Source: an uncultured Litoreibacter sp. (GTDB lineage: Bacteria; Pseudomonadota; Alphaproteobacteria; Rhodobacterales; Rhodobacteraceae). Taken from it: DNA of 64,000 nt. Shown here one piece after another: positions 56,977 through 64,000 of this stretch. How positions within the stretch are numbered: position 1 is the first letter of the stretch; the number at the start of each line of letters is the position of its first letter. The translations under genes were made by a program, and so were the position numbers. The stretch is from positions 186,001 to 250,000 of the forward strand of contig CANNGL010000002.1 of NCBI GenBank assembly GCA_947504205.1, written 5' to 3'. Under the pieces are notes generated by a model. The model did not search any database. It saw only the letters and a program-made list of their open reading frames with translations, and was not told where the DNA came from.

Positions 56977-58385
56977 AGCCGATCTCCGATCAAAAATTCT
57001 GCAGCTTTGTCCAAGCGGATATGTGGGGGGCCCTCACTCGGGTTCAGCATAATTTCTGCAGGTGCGAATGCCATGATCCCATAGTCGCCATCGAGCCAAC
57101 GGTCTGCGCCTTTGCGCGCCGGCCCGACCAAAGCCGTCGGATCGCTTGGCAACTCTCCGGGATAGAGTGCAGCCTGTTTTCCTGTTTCTAACAGACGGCC
57201 GCGGACCACATCCAATGTTTCGCCTTCGTACTCGCGTACATCCTCCACCGTCGCTCGAAGTGCGGCAATCGACATGGCTTGTGTTTTTGCCCCAGCAAAA
57301 TCGGCGCGATCCCGAGCGTCACGCAGGATTGCCTCCATGATCGCAGTCAAACGGCCATGTTGGGAATGATGCAAATGATCCGCCTTTGTCGCAGCGAAAA
57401 GGATTTTTTCAACGCGTTTCCCGAAAAATATCTGATTGAGAAAAGCATTCGAGCCGGGTCGGAACGCACCCAGAATATCCGCCATCGCCTGACGCAGGTC
57501 ATCGACGGCTTGTGGGCCGGAGTGAATGGCGCCGAGCGCATCAACCAATACCACCTGCCGGTCGATGCGCGAAAAATGATCGCGGAAGAAGGGTTTTACG
57601 ACTTTCGCCTTATATGCCTCGAAGCGGCGCTCGAATTCGCGGTAGAGAGACTTGCGCGGAACAGTTTCAGGTTTCCGCAAAGGTGCGAAAGTCAGAACCG
57701 GTGACCCTTCAAGCTCACCGGGCAGTAAGAAACGGCCCGGCGTGCAATCGGAAAAGCCTGCTGCCTTTAGGTCGTGCAAATATCTCGTATAGGTCGCAGC
57801 CAAATCCTGCGCGACCGGTTCATCAAGCTTTTGGTCAGCGGCAACTTTCACCAATGACGCGCAATAGGTCGCTCCGTCAGGGCGACGATTGGCTTTTTCC
57901 AAAGCCTCCTCAGACCATTCTGCGAAAGATTTATCGAGTAGAGACAAATCAAGCAGCCATTCGCCGGGGTAATCGACGATATCCAGATGGACCGTGCGCG
58001 GACCGGAGACCGCACCCATCAGTCCGGTAGGCTGAACGCGCATTGACAACCGCAGCTCCGATATCGTGCGCGTCGAGTCGGGCCATACAGGCTCCTTGCC
58101 GGTCATTGCCGCAAGATGTGTTTCGAATTCGAACCGTGGGATAGTGTCGTCGGGTTGCGGCAGAAGATATGCGGATTGGATGGCTCCAGTTGCCGCTGCC
58201 TGCAATTGCGGCATGCGCCCCCGATCCATCAAATTCGCGACGAGAGAGGTGATAAACACGGTTTTTCCCGCACGCGACAAACCAGTGACACCCAATCGGA
58301 TTGTAGGCTCAAACACACCGCTGACCGTCTGTGCGGCCCCTTCGACCGTGCGGCCAATACCATCGACAATATCATACAGGATCAA
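56973..58385 (-). CDS. YcjX-family P-loop protein
   Basis: A 470-residue protein of the YcjX/DUF463 family, a stress-linked predicted GTPase-like protein. The Walker A motif is GLSRAGKTVFITSL (about residues 35-48), with DIVDYPGEWLLDLSLL as a likely Walker B/switch region. It is coupled by a four-base overlap to the TIGR01620 gene. The two, with the flavoprotein following eight bases later, look like one operon. Confidence 0.92.
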   Translation of the reverse strand: MILYDIVDGIGRTVEGAAQTVSGVFEPTIRLGVTGLSRAGKTVFITSLVANLMDRGRMPQLQAAATGAIQSAYLLPQPDDTIPRFEFETHLAAMTGKEPVWPDSTRTISELRLSMRVQPTGLMGAVSGPRTVHLDIVDYPGEWLLDLSLLDKSFAEWSEEALEKANRRPDGATYCASLVKVAADQKLDEPVAQDLAATYTRYLHDLKAAGFSDCTPGRFLLPGELEGSPVLTFAPLRKPETVPRKSLYREFERRFEAYKAKVVKPFFRDHFSRIDRQVVLVDALGAIHSGPQAVDDLRQAMADILGAFRPGSNAFLNQIFFGKRVEKILFAATKADHLHHSQHGRLTAIMEAILRDARDRADFAGAKTQAMSIAALRATVEDVREYEGETLDVVRGRLLETGKQAALYPGELPSDPTALVGPARKGADRWLDGDYGIMAFAPAEIMLNPSEGPPHIRLDKAAEFLIGDRL

Positions 58386-58481
58386 AAGACGTCCCTCGCT
58401 TGTTCACACACACATAAGGCGCGGATCGCGCAGTGTGTAGAGGGCTTGGCATGGGGAAAAAGCCGGGTTAGGTGACGCGCC

Positions 58482-59249
58482 ATGCCACGATATGCGCTCA
58501 AAATCGAATATGACGGCCTGCCTTTTGCAGGATGGCAACGCCAAGATGGTCCTGAGACCGTGCAAGGGGCAGTGGAGGCAGCTCTGGCAAAGCTGGAACC
58601 ACGCGCCCACACAATTGCAGCGGCTGGCCGCACAGATGCCGGCGTGCATGCAACCGGCCAAGTCGCGCATTGCGATCTGGACCGTGACTGGGATCCGTTT
58701 CGCTTATCAGAAGCTCTGAACTACCATCTCAAGCCTGCTCCCATCGCGATTTTGGCCGCACGTGTCGTGGCTCCGGACTGGCATGCCCGCTTTGATGCCT
58801 TGGAACGGCGATACCTGTTCCGCCTGCTGTCGCGCCGCGCACCTGCGACGCATGACAAAGGCTATGTCTGGCGGGTGAATAACTCTCTTGATCTGGCGGC
58901 CATGCAGACCGGTGCGGCTCATCTGATAGGTCAGCACGATTTCACAACCTTTCGCTCGACCATGTGTCAGGCCAAATCACCCATCAAGACGCTGGATGAA
59001 GTAACAATTACGGAACATGCCGTGCCCTATGGTCACGAATTTCGCTTTCGGCTACGCGCCAGATCATTTCTTCACAATCAAGTCCGCTCGATCGTCGGTA
59101 CGCTCGAGCGTGTGGGGGCTGGAAGCTGGACGGCTGATCGCGTAGCAGAGGCGCTGGCAGCAAAATCACGTGCGGAATGTGGCCCGGTCTGCCCCCCACA
59201 CGGATTGTATCTGACCGAAGTCGTCTATCCCGAAGACCCGTTTGGCTGA
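58482..59249 (+). CDS. truA: tRNA pseudouridine synthase A
   Basis: Isomerises uridines 38-40 in tRNA anticodon arms. The 255-residue enzyme has the catalytic Asp52 in GRTDAGVHA, the start [12 protein letters not shown] and the [13 protein letters not shown] segment. Divergent from YcjX by about 96 bases. Confidence 0.96.
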   Translation: MPRYALKIEYDGLPFAGWQRQDGPETVQGAVEAALAKLEPRAHTIAAAGRTDAGVHATGQVAHCDLDRDWDPFRLSEALNYHLKPAPIAILAARVVAPDWHARFDALERRYLFRLLSRRAPATHDKGYVWRVNNSLDLAAMQTGAAHLIGQHDFTTFRSTMCQAKSPIKTLDEVTITEHAVPYGHEFRFRLRARSFLHNQVRSIVGTLERVGAGSWTADRVAEALAAKSRAECGPVCPPHGLYLTEVVYPEDPFG

Positions 59250-59303
59250 GCTATCGCTTGGCGCTGTTACAACCTTAATAGCCTGCGCAATGCCAACCAC
59301 GCC

Positions 59304-59987
59304 TCATCCGCTATTTGAGACAAGCGTGCGGTCAGAGGCCCCTTTGTCTGGACGAGGCAATTGTGCGGCCGAGTCCTGTTGGCAACCCTTCACGTAGCGC
59401 TGAAGCAGCGTCGAGAAGAAGGTGATTTCCTCCTTCCGGGTTGAGATGGAGGACAATCTTTTCCGTATTGCCGGTCCGTGCCGCTCCAACACTTCATCCA
59501 TCCCCGGAACATCCAGAGACATGAGATCGAATAGCGGCGTCAGAATGTCCTGCAAAACATCGACCGCAATCTTCTCACGTACCGTGGGAGTTTCCAGTGC
59601 CATCGTATCGTCAAACCGAAAAGCCAGCTTTATCGAGCCGATATACTGTCGAAAGCGCAGCATGATCGCCGTCGTTCCGTTTTCGGCGACTGTTATCAGT
59701 ATGCGCAAGCCACCGATAATAAGATCACCAGTTGCGAACTCGAATTCAGGCATCGAAACAATACGGTCATCCGGTTTCAAACGGCTCAGAGCATGCTGAA
59801 TTTCTTTGGCAAATTCATCGACAAAAGCATCGTTCAAACTACGATCTTGGCGGAAGGAATATCTGTTTCTTACTTCAAATGTCCGCAACTCAACAGACGC
59901 GACTTGGACATCGCCATCTCGTTCAAATCGCAGATTAACAACAAAAGAGTCGGCGTCCCCGACGTCATGTGCTTCTAGCGCTTGCAT
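59304..59987 (-). CDS. Unrecognised 227-residue protein divergent from the CheB-CheR gene
   Basis: I do not recognise a family. The protein is soluble with no signal peptide or membrane helix, mixed alpha/beta, and ends with a basic C-terminal segment and a low-complexity tail (DSAAQLPRPDKGASD). GAGGA lies seven bases before the ATG, which supports it as a real gene. It is divergently placed 180 bases from the CheB-CheR fusion, so it may be a partner or co-regulated gene. Confidence 0.7.
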   Translation of the reverse strand: MQALEAHDVGDADSFVVNLRFERDGDVQVASVELRTFEVRNRYSFRQDRSLNDAFVDEFAKEIQHALSRLKPDDRIVSMPEFEFATGDLIIGGLRILITVAENGTTAIMLRFRQYIGSIKLAFRFDDTMALETPTVREKIAVDVLQDILTPLFDLMSLDVPGMDEVLERHGPAIRKRLSSISTRKEEITFFSTLLQRYVKGCQQDSAAQLPRPDKGASDRTLVSNSG

Positions 59988-60167
59988 CTATTAATCCTCG
60001 GGATCAAGTACCCGTAAGTCCCCTTGGCTTTAACCACTAAGCAACGATCATTAACAAATCGTTTACGAATACATAAATATTTGTCGTATTACGACGGTGC
60101 GTTTATCCGAAGATCGCGATTACAGCCAAGCTATTTTTTGTGACTAAAATTGGGAAATTAATCAATT
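59988..60167. promoter_or_regulatory. AT-rich divergent promoter region with palindrome
   Basis: The 180-base region between the unknown gene and the CheB-CheR gene is AT-rich. It contains a perfect palindrome GTCGTA-T-TACGAC at 60083-60095, a possible operator. Flanking repeats such as GTTTACGAATAC are not clearly paired with it. The CheB-CheR ATG has only a weak upstream purine stretch as ribosome-binding site. Confidence 0.4.
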
Positions 60168-62696
60168 ATGCCTAGTGATTTGAGCAGCGATACGGGTGAA
60201 AAAAAGGGCGCAAACGGGCTCCGCGTCATCGGCATTGGATCGTCAGCAGGTGGTCTTGAAGCGATTCGCGAATTGGCTTCGAATTTGGCTCCGAACGGGA
60301 TCTGCACATATGTAATCGTGCAACATATGTCGCCGCAGCATAAAAGTCTGATGACGTCCTTAATCGCCAGCGAGACGACATTGAAAGTGACTGATGTCGA
60401 AGATGGTCAGGTTCCGGAAGCCGACACAATTTATGTCGCCCCACCTCGGGCCGACGTAGTGATGGTAGATGGCCGCTTGCGGCTGGTTGAGCCAAGCCCC
60501 GAAGCCGGACGTCCGAAACCCTCTGTAAACCGCTTTTTGATCTCGCTTGCGCAAGAAAAGGGCGAGCAAAGCATGGGGATCATCCTGTCGGGTACGGGCT
60601 CGGACGGTTCCTACGGCATTCAGGCTATCCGCGAAGTCGGAGGGATCACGATCGCCCAAGATGATGCCAGCGCGAAGTATGACGGCATGGCGAACGCGGC
60701 TATTGAAACGGGCTGTATTGATCTGGTTCTGCGGCCCAGCCAAATCGGCGAACATCTGCAAAACATACTCTCCTCAGCGGATGATCTCGAAAAATTCCGC
60801 AATTCACGCGATGTCTCCACCCCGCTCTCGACGATATTGCAAATCGTTCTGGCCCGGACACGGGTGGACTTTCGGGAATATAAATCCTCAACCATCCAGC
60901 GCCGCGTAGAACGACGCATGACCGCACTCGGGATCAATCGGATTGAGGATTATGCCACCCATTGCCGCAACGCTCCGCAAGAGGTTGATGCGCTTTACAA
61001 GGACTTCCTGATCTCGGTGACGCGGTTCTTCCGTGACAACGAGGAATTCAAGCGTCTGCGAAAGCCGATCACCGAACTCGTCAAGAAACGGTCAGGCAAT
61101 CCGCTCCGCATCTGGGTTGCTGGCTGTGCGACGGGTGAAGAGGTGTACTCCATTGCCATTCTTTTGGCCGAGGCAATGGGCGGCCCTACCGAACTGGTCA
61201 AGTCGCGGACGCAGATCTTTGCCACGGATATCGACATGTCGGCGCTCGAGTCGGCACGCCGCGGTTTCTACCCCAGTGCAGCACTTGCCGATGTCCCGGA
61301 GGAACTTCGCGACAAATACTTTATCGCCCAGAATGACGGTGTTCGTGTAATTGAAGCGTTGCGATCCACGATCTTGTTCTCGGATCACAACCTGTGTCAG
61401 GATCCGCCATTCCTCAACATGGACCTCATTTGCTGCCGAAATGTACTGATCTATTTCGGTCCCGGCTTGCAGTCCAAAGTTCTGGCGAGGCTACATTACG
61501 CCATGCGCCCGGACGCCTATTTATTCCTTGGCACCGCTGAAAACGCGAGCGGAGCCGATCAGCTCTTTGCAGCAGCCGATGAAGCCGGACACATCTTCAA
61601 ACGGCGCAACCTGAAAGACAGGGAACGCTACGATCTGAAGACCATCTCCGGAAACTGGCAAAGCAGACCCCTTGCGAACAGCTTGAAAAAGCCTTTGCCG
61701 CCAGAGGTGTCGGGCGAACGCCAGATGTTTGACGCCTTAGCCCGCGCCGTGGGTGATAACGCTGTTCTCGTGTCGCAAGAACACAGCTTTATGCGGGTGT
61801 ATGGCGATATCAGCGAGTTTGTTGACCTGTCTGAAAGCTCACCGCTGGATCTGCGTCTCAGCCTGCTGCGCTCGCCCTTGCGCGAAGAAGCACGCAGCAT
61901 TGTTACTTTGGCCCTGAAGCATGGCGAACGGCGTCTGGGTGGACGCCACGCATGGGGCGACAACGAAATCCTTCGCCTCGAAGCCCTGCCGCTGGTCTCA
62001 AAAAATGCAGAGGAAAACACCGCCCTTCTCGTGTTCACGCGCTGGCATCGCGAAGAACTGGAGGCGGCCCATTCCCCATCTGACGGCAAGCCGGGGACGG
62101 AAATCTCTGTCGAGCATCTGCGTGAACTGGATATGGAACTCGCCAACACACGCGAAGCGTTGCAGCAGACCATTGAAGAGCTGGAGACCTCGAACGAAGA
62201 ATTGCAGGCTCTGAACGAAGAGCTTCAATCGACCAACGAAGAGCTGCAGGCAACCAATGAAGAATTGGAAACCTCCAACGAGGAGCTGCAATCTACCAAT
62301 GAGGAACTAATCACCGTCAACGAAGAGCTGCAGGTCAACTCTTCGGAACTGCTCGCCTTGAACGCCGAACTGGGCTCGGTCCTGGGCAATGTTCCGGTGC
62401 CACTTCTGGTGCTTGATAATGCCATGCAGATCAACCGCGCCAGCAACGGCGCGATTGAGCTCTTTAACATCGCAAAACCACTCTCGGCGCCGCATCTGAG
62501 CCAAATCGCATTGCCCGACGGCTTCCCCATGATCGTCGATACCTGCAATGAAGCGTTACGCACCGGTCAGATGCGACAGCTCGAATTTGAAGCTGGCGGG
62601 GATACCTACACCATGCAATGCGAACCCTTTCTCGGCGAAGCCAACCAGATCCATGGAACGACGATCGTCTTCATGAAGGCGGCAGCAACCAAGTGA
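60168..62696 (+). CDS. CheB-CheR fusion protein with coiled coil and PAS-like tail
   Basis: An 842-residue fusion. Residues about 18-200 form a CheB methylesterase domain: catalytic Ser26 (GSSAGG), His53 (VQHMSP) and Asp146 (GTGSDG). Residues about 220-480 form a CheR methyltransferase with VAGCATGEEVYSIA (about 317-330) as the SAM site. Residues about 650-740 form a run of EELQxTN heptads, and the tail (about 740-842) looks PAS-like. There is no CheB receiver domain and no attached histidine kinase, so it probably works with a separate kinase. Divergent from an unknown gene. Confidence 0.92.
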   Translation: MPSDLSSDTGEKKGANGLRVIGIGSSAGGLEAIRELASNLAPNGICTYVIVQHMSPQHKSLMTSLIASETTLKVTDVEDGQVPEADTIYVAPPRADVVMVDGRLRLVEPSPEAGRPKPSVNRFLISLAQEKGEQSMGIILSGTGSDGSYGIQAIREVGGITIAQDDASAKYDGMANAAIETGCIDLVLRPSQIGEHLQNILSSADDLEKFRNSRDVSTPLSTILQIVLARTRVDFREYKSSTIQRRVERRMTALGINRIEDYATHCRNAPQEVDALYKDFLISVTRFFRDNEEFKRLRKPITELVKKRSGNPLRIWVAGCATGEEVYSIAILLAEAMGGPTELVKSRTQIFATDIDMSALESARRGFYPSAALADVPEELRDKYFIAQNDGVRVIEALRSTILFSDHNLCQDPPFLNMDLICCRNVLIYFGPGLQSKVLARLHYAMRPDAYLFLGTAENASGADQLFAAADEAGHIFKRRNLKDRERYDLKTISGNWQSRPLANSLKKPLPPEVSGERQMFDALARAVGDNAVLVSQEHSFMRVYGDISEFVDLSESSPLDLRLSLLRSPLREEARSIVTLALKHGERRLGGRHAWGDNEILRLEALPLVSKNAEENTALLVFTRWHREELEAAHSPSDGKPGTEISVEHLRELDMELANTREALQQTIEELETSNEELQALNEELQSTNEELQATNEELETSNEELQSTNEELITVNEELQVNSSELLALNAELGSVLGNVPVPLLVLDNAMQINRASNGAIELFNIAKPLSAPHLSQIALPDGFPMIVDTCNEALRTGQMRQLEFEAGGDTYTMQCEPFLGEANQIHGTTIVFMKAAATK
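62175..62363 (+). repeat. Tandem 21-bp repeats encoding EELQxxN heptads
   Basis: Nine units of 21 bases, each encoding seven residues, lie in frame within the CheB-CheR gene. The first is EELETSN, then EELQALN, EELQSTN, EELQATN, EELETSN, EELQSTN, EELITVN, EELQVNS and SELLALN. They form a coiled-coil segment. The repeat is coding, not a CRISPR or mobile element. Confidence 0.85.
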
Positions 62697-62737
62697 CGTT
62701 CATGTTAAATGCGTTTTGCAACCGGGCGCGCTAGCAT

Positions 62738-62757
62738 CTCCAAACACTGATTTGGAG
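62738..62757 (+). promoter_or_regulatory. Hairpin covering the ribosome-binding site of the esterase gene
   Basis: CTCCAAA (62738-62744) pairs perfectly with TTTGGAG (62751-62757), a 7-bp stem with a six-base loop. The GGAG of the right arm is the ribosome-binding site, five bases before the ATG. Pairing could reduce translation, for example at low temperature. Confidence 0.45.
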
Positions 62758-62762
62758 TAATC

Positions 62763-63578
62763 ATGCGATACGCGCTGTCCTTTCTCGCATTTGCGCTTTC
62801 TGGTTTTGCAACACCAGCAGCTCTGGCCGAACAAACCGCGCCCGACTGCATCGAGCAAACCCCATGCGAACTGGGAGATCGGTCATATCATGTGAAGCCG
62901 CCCGATGACTGGGACGGCAAAACAGCCTTGCCAGTAATGCTGCATTTCCATGGATGGGCCCGCCAAGGCACATTGATCGTCAAACACGCTCGCATCTCGG
63001 GGGCGACACGCAGACGTGGTGTGCTGTTGCTTGCCCCAAATGGCAGGCACAAGTCATGGGATTTCTGGGCGCCCGGCTCCGATGACACCACCTTTGCGGA
63101 GGCAGTTTTGGCAGACGCCGCAAAGACTTATCCAATCGACTGGGACAACGTCTACGTCTCTGGATATTCCTACGGCTCCGCGATGGCATGGCGTTTCGCG
63201 TGTGAAACCAAAGTGCCATTGCGCGCCCTTCTCGCCGTATCAGGCACGATCGATCAGTCGGAAACCTGCGACGCTGCGCCCTACGAAGTGCGTCATGTAC
63301 ATGGCACGTCTGACAACGTGATGGATTTCCCGTTTGGTCCAGATGGCGACACATCCTATGCCGTTCAGCTTTGGCGTGACCGCTTGGGATGCCGCGACGA
63401 GACGGAAACGCTCAGCTACGCCACGACCGAAAGAGACAAATTCGATCGGTTCACTTGGGCGGACTGTGCCGAGGGTCGCGTCACGATTGACGTGCATACC
63501 CGCGGCCATTTCATACCGCGCGGCTGGTTTGCCAAGCAGCTTGATGAACTTCTGGAGACACATGCTCCAAAATCCTAA
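62763..63578 (+). CDS. Secreted PHB-depolymerase-like esterase
   Basis: A 271-residue alpha/beta hydrolase of the LpqC/PHB depolymerase group with an N-terminal signal peptide (to about residue 22, ALA). HFHGWARQG is an oxyanion region, GYSYGSAM holds the Ser nucleophile (about residue 141), and HTRGHFIPRGW holds a likely catalytic His. Four Cys in the mature part could form disulfides. Substrate may be a short polyester or phenolic ester. A hairpin covers its ribosome-binding site. Confidence 0.86.
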   Translation: MRYALSFLAFALSGFATPAALAEQTAPDCIEQTPCELGDRSYHVKPPDDWDGKTALPVMLHFHGWARQGTLIVKHARISGATRRRGVLLLAPNGRHKSWDFWAPGSDDTTFAEAVLADAAKTYPIDWDNVYVSGYSYGSAMAWRFACETKVPLRALLAVSGTIDQSETCDAAPYEVRHVHGTSDNVMDFPFGPDGDTSYAVQLWRDRLGCRDETETLSYATTERDKFDRFTWADCAEGRVTIDVHTRGHFIPRGWFAKQLDELLETHAPKS

Positions 63579-64000
63579 GGCTTGATGCGCCAGCCCGTGC
63601 GGAAAATCCAACCGATAAAGACAAGGCAGGCCAGCGTGAATAGCGCGATCGCCATCAGGCTCAGCCCGATAGGCACATCTGCCGTTCCAAAAAAGGCCCA
63701 GCGGAACCCCGACACCAGATAGAAAACCGGGTTGAGCATCGTGACGAACTGCCAGAAGGGCGGCAGCATGGTCACCGAATAAAACGATCCCCCCAAGAAT
63801 ACCAAAGGTGTGATTACCAGCAGCGGGATGATCTGCAACTGCTCAAAGTTCCCGGCCCATATGCCGATGATGAACCCGAACAACGCAAAGCTGATACAAG
63901 TCAAAATCAAGAATCCCAACATCAGAAACGGGTATTTGATCGGCAAATCGACGAAGAAAAACGCCGTTCCCAAAATAATCATCCCGATGAAGAACGCCTT
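63575..64000 (-). CDS. ABC-2 type transporter permease (C-terminal part, cut by window edge)
   Basis: The C-terminal 141 residues of an ABC-2 permease: four hydrophobic helices, with IPLLVITPLVFLGGSFYSVTMLPPFWQFV and LNPVFYLVSGFRWAFFG, as in the NodJ/YadH/YhhJ class. The reading frame stays open from the window edge (the in-frame ATG at 63982 is internal), so the gene continues beyond 64000. An ATPase partner is not in view. It ends with a CTAA stop/stop overlap with the esterase gene. Confidence 0.9.
   Translation of the reverse strand, partial: KAFFIGMIILGTAFFFVDLPIKYPFLMLGFLILTCISFALFGFIIGIWAGNFEQLQIIPLLVITPLVFLGGSFYSVTMLPPFWQFVTMLNPVFYLVSGFRWAFFGTADVPIGLSLMAIALFTLACLVFIGWIFRTGWRIKP

Noticed and set aside
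62175..62363. Regular 21-base repeats considered as a CRISPR-like or minisatellite array
   Set aside because: There are no spacers, and each unit is an in-frame EELQxxN heptad of the CheB-CheR coiled coil.

Overview
The window looks like chromosome from a marine alphaproteobacterium of the Rhodobacteraceae (Roseobacter group). This is inferred from gene order and protein flavour: a ctaC-ctaB-small ORF-ctaG-ctaE-SURF1 cluster divergent from tldD, an F1-only atpHAGDC operon, a TIGR01459 HAD hydrolase, DUF2125, DUF484-xerC, phosphatidylcholine synthase, and an ExbB/OmpA-type motor pair. I see no rRNA, tRNA, CRISPR array, IS element or prophage. About 60 protein genes fill the window densely. Only one gap exceeds 300 bases (12994-13304), and it holds a small repeated structure.

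Layout. 1-3574 (minus): aa3-type cytochrome c oxidase subunits II and III with assembly factors (heme O synthase, Cox11/CtaG, start of SURF1). 3736-6531 (plus): tldD and dprA. 6493-7744 (minus): EamA transporter and RidA-like protein. 7902-9987 (minus): groES-groEL behind a CIRCE operator, a candidate promoter and a terminator. 10156-11934 (minus): an algal-type vanadium-dependent haloperoxidase with its own hairpin terminator and palindromic upstream DNA. 12075-13200 (minus): DUF2161 nuclease-like protein, a 59-residue basic protein, and two near-identical five-codon ORFs ahead of it. 13305-18871 (plus): family II pyrophosphatase, thioredoxin-like protein, HAD hydrolase, MaoC hydratase, ribF, a Cys-cluster protein and threonine aldolase. 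18868-20265 (minus): hydrolase and HCCA-isomerase-like protein. 20382-21913 (plus): prs and a membrane protein. 21917-27220 (minus): H-type lectin protein, then the F1 ATP synthase operon with a strong terminator at 22341-22364.

27465-28220 (minus) is a methyltransferase. 28473-31774 (plus) holds clpA and an M23 peptidase. 31797-34871 (minus) is a MotA/MotB-like (ZorA/ZorB-like) proton-channel pair with a long periplasmic coiled coil. A ChaC-like cyclotransferase, DUF2125 and extensin-like proteins follow, then arogenate/prephenate dehydrogenase, hisC and priA (minus). 41833-46689 (plus): transaldolase-like fsa, DUF808, DUF484, xerC, a cytochrome P460 and pcs. 46686-53016 (minus): ogt, ileS and a very large DUF2339 membrane protein. 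53148-54320 (plus): FAD monooxygenase. 54317-58385 (minus): a cyclic-nucleotide-domain flavoprotein with TIGR01620 and YcjX. 58482-64000: truA, an unrecognised protein divergent from a CheB-CheR fusion, a secreted PHB-depolymerase-like esterase, and a truncated ABC-2 permease.

Most of this is core metabolism and housekeeping. The accessory points most worth attention are the haloperoxidase, the tandem mini-ORFs and basic peptide at 12814-13180, the ZorAB-like pair, the cyclic-nucleotide flavoprotein that lacks the thioredoxin-reductase cysteine pair, the orphan CheB-CheR with its unknown neighbour, and a run of convergent gene pairs that share a 4-base stop/stop overlap. All calls come from reading the sequence. 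No database search was run.
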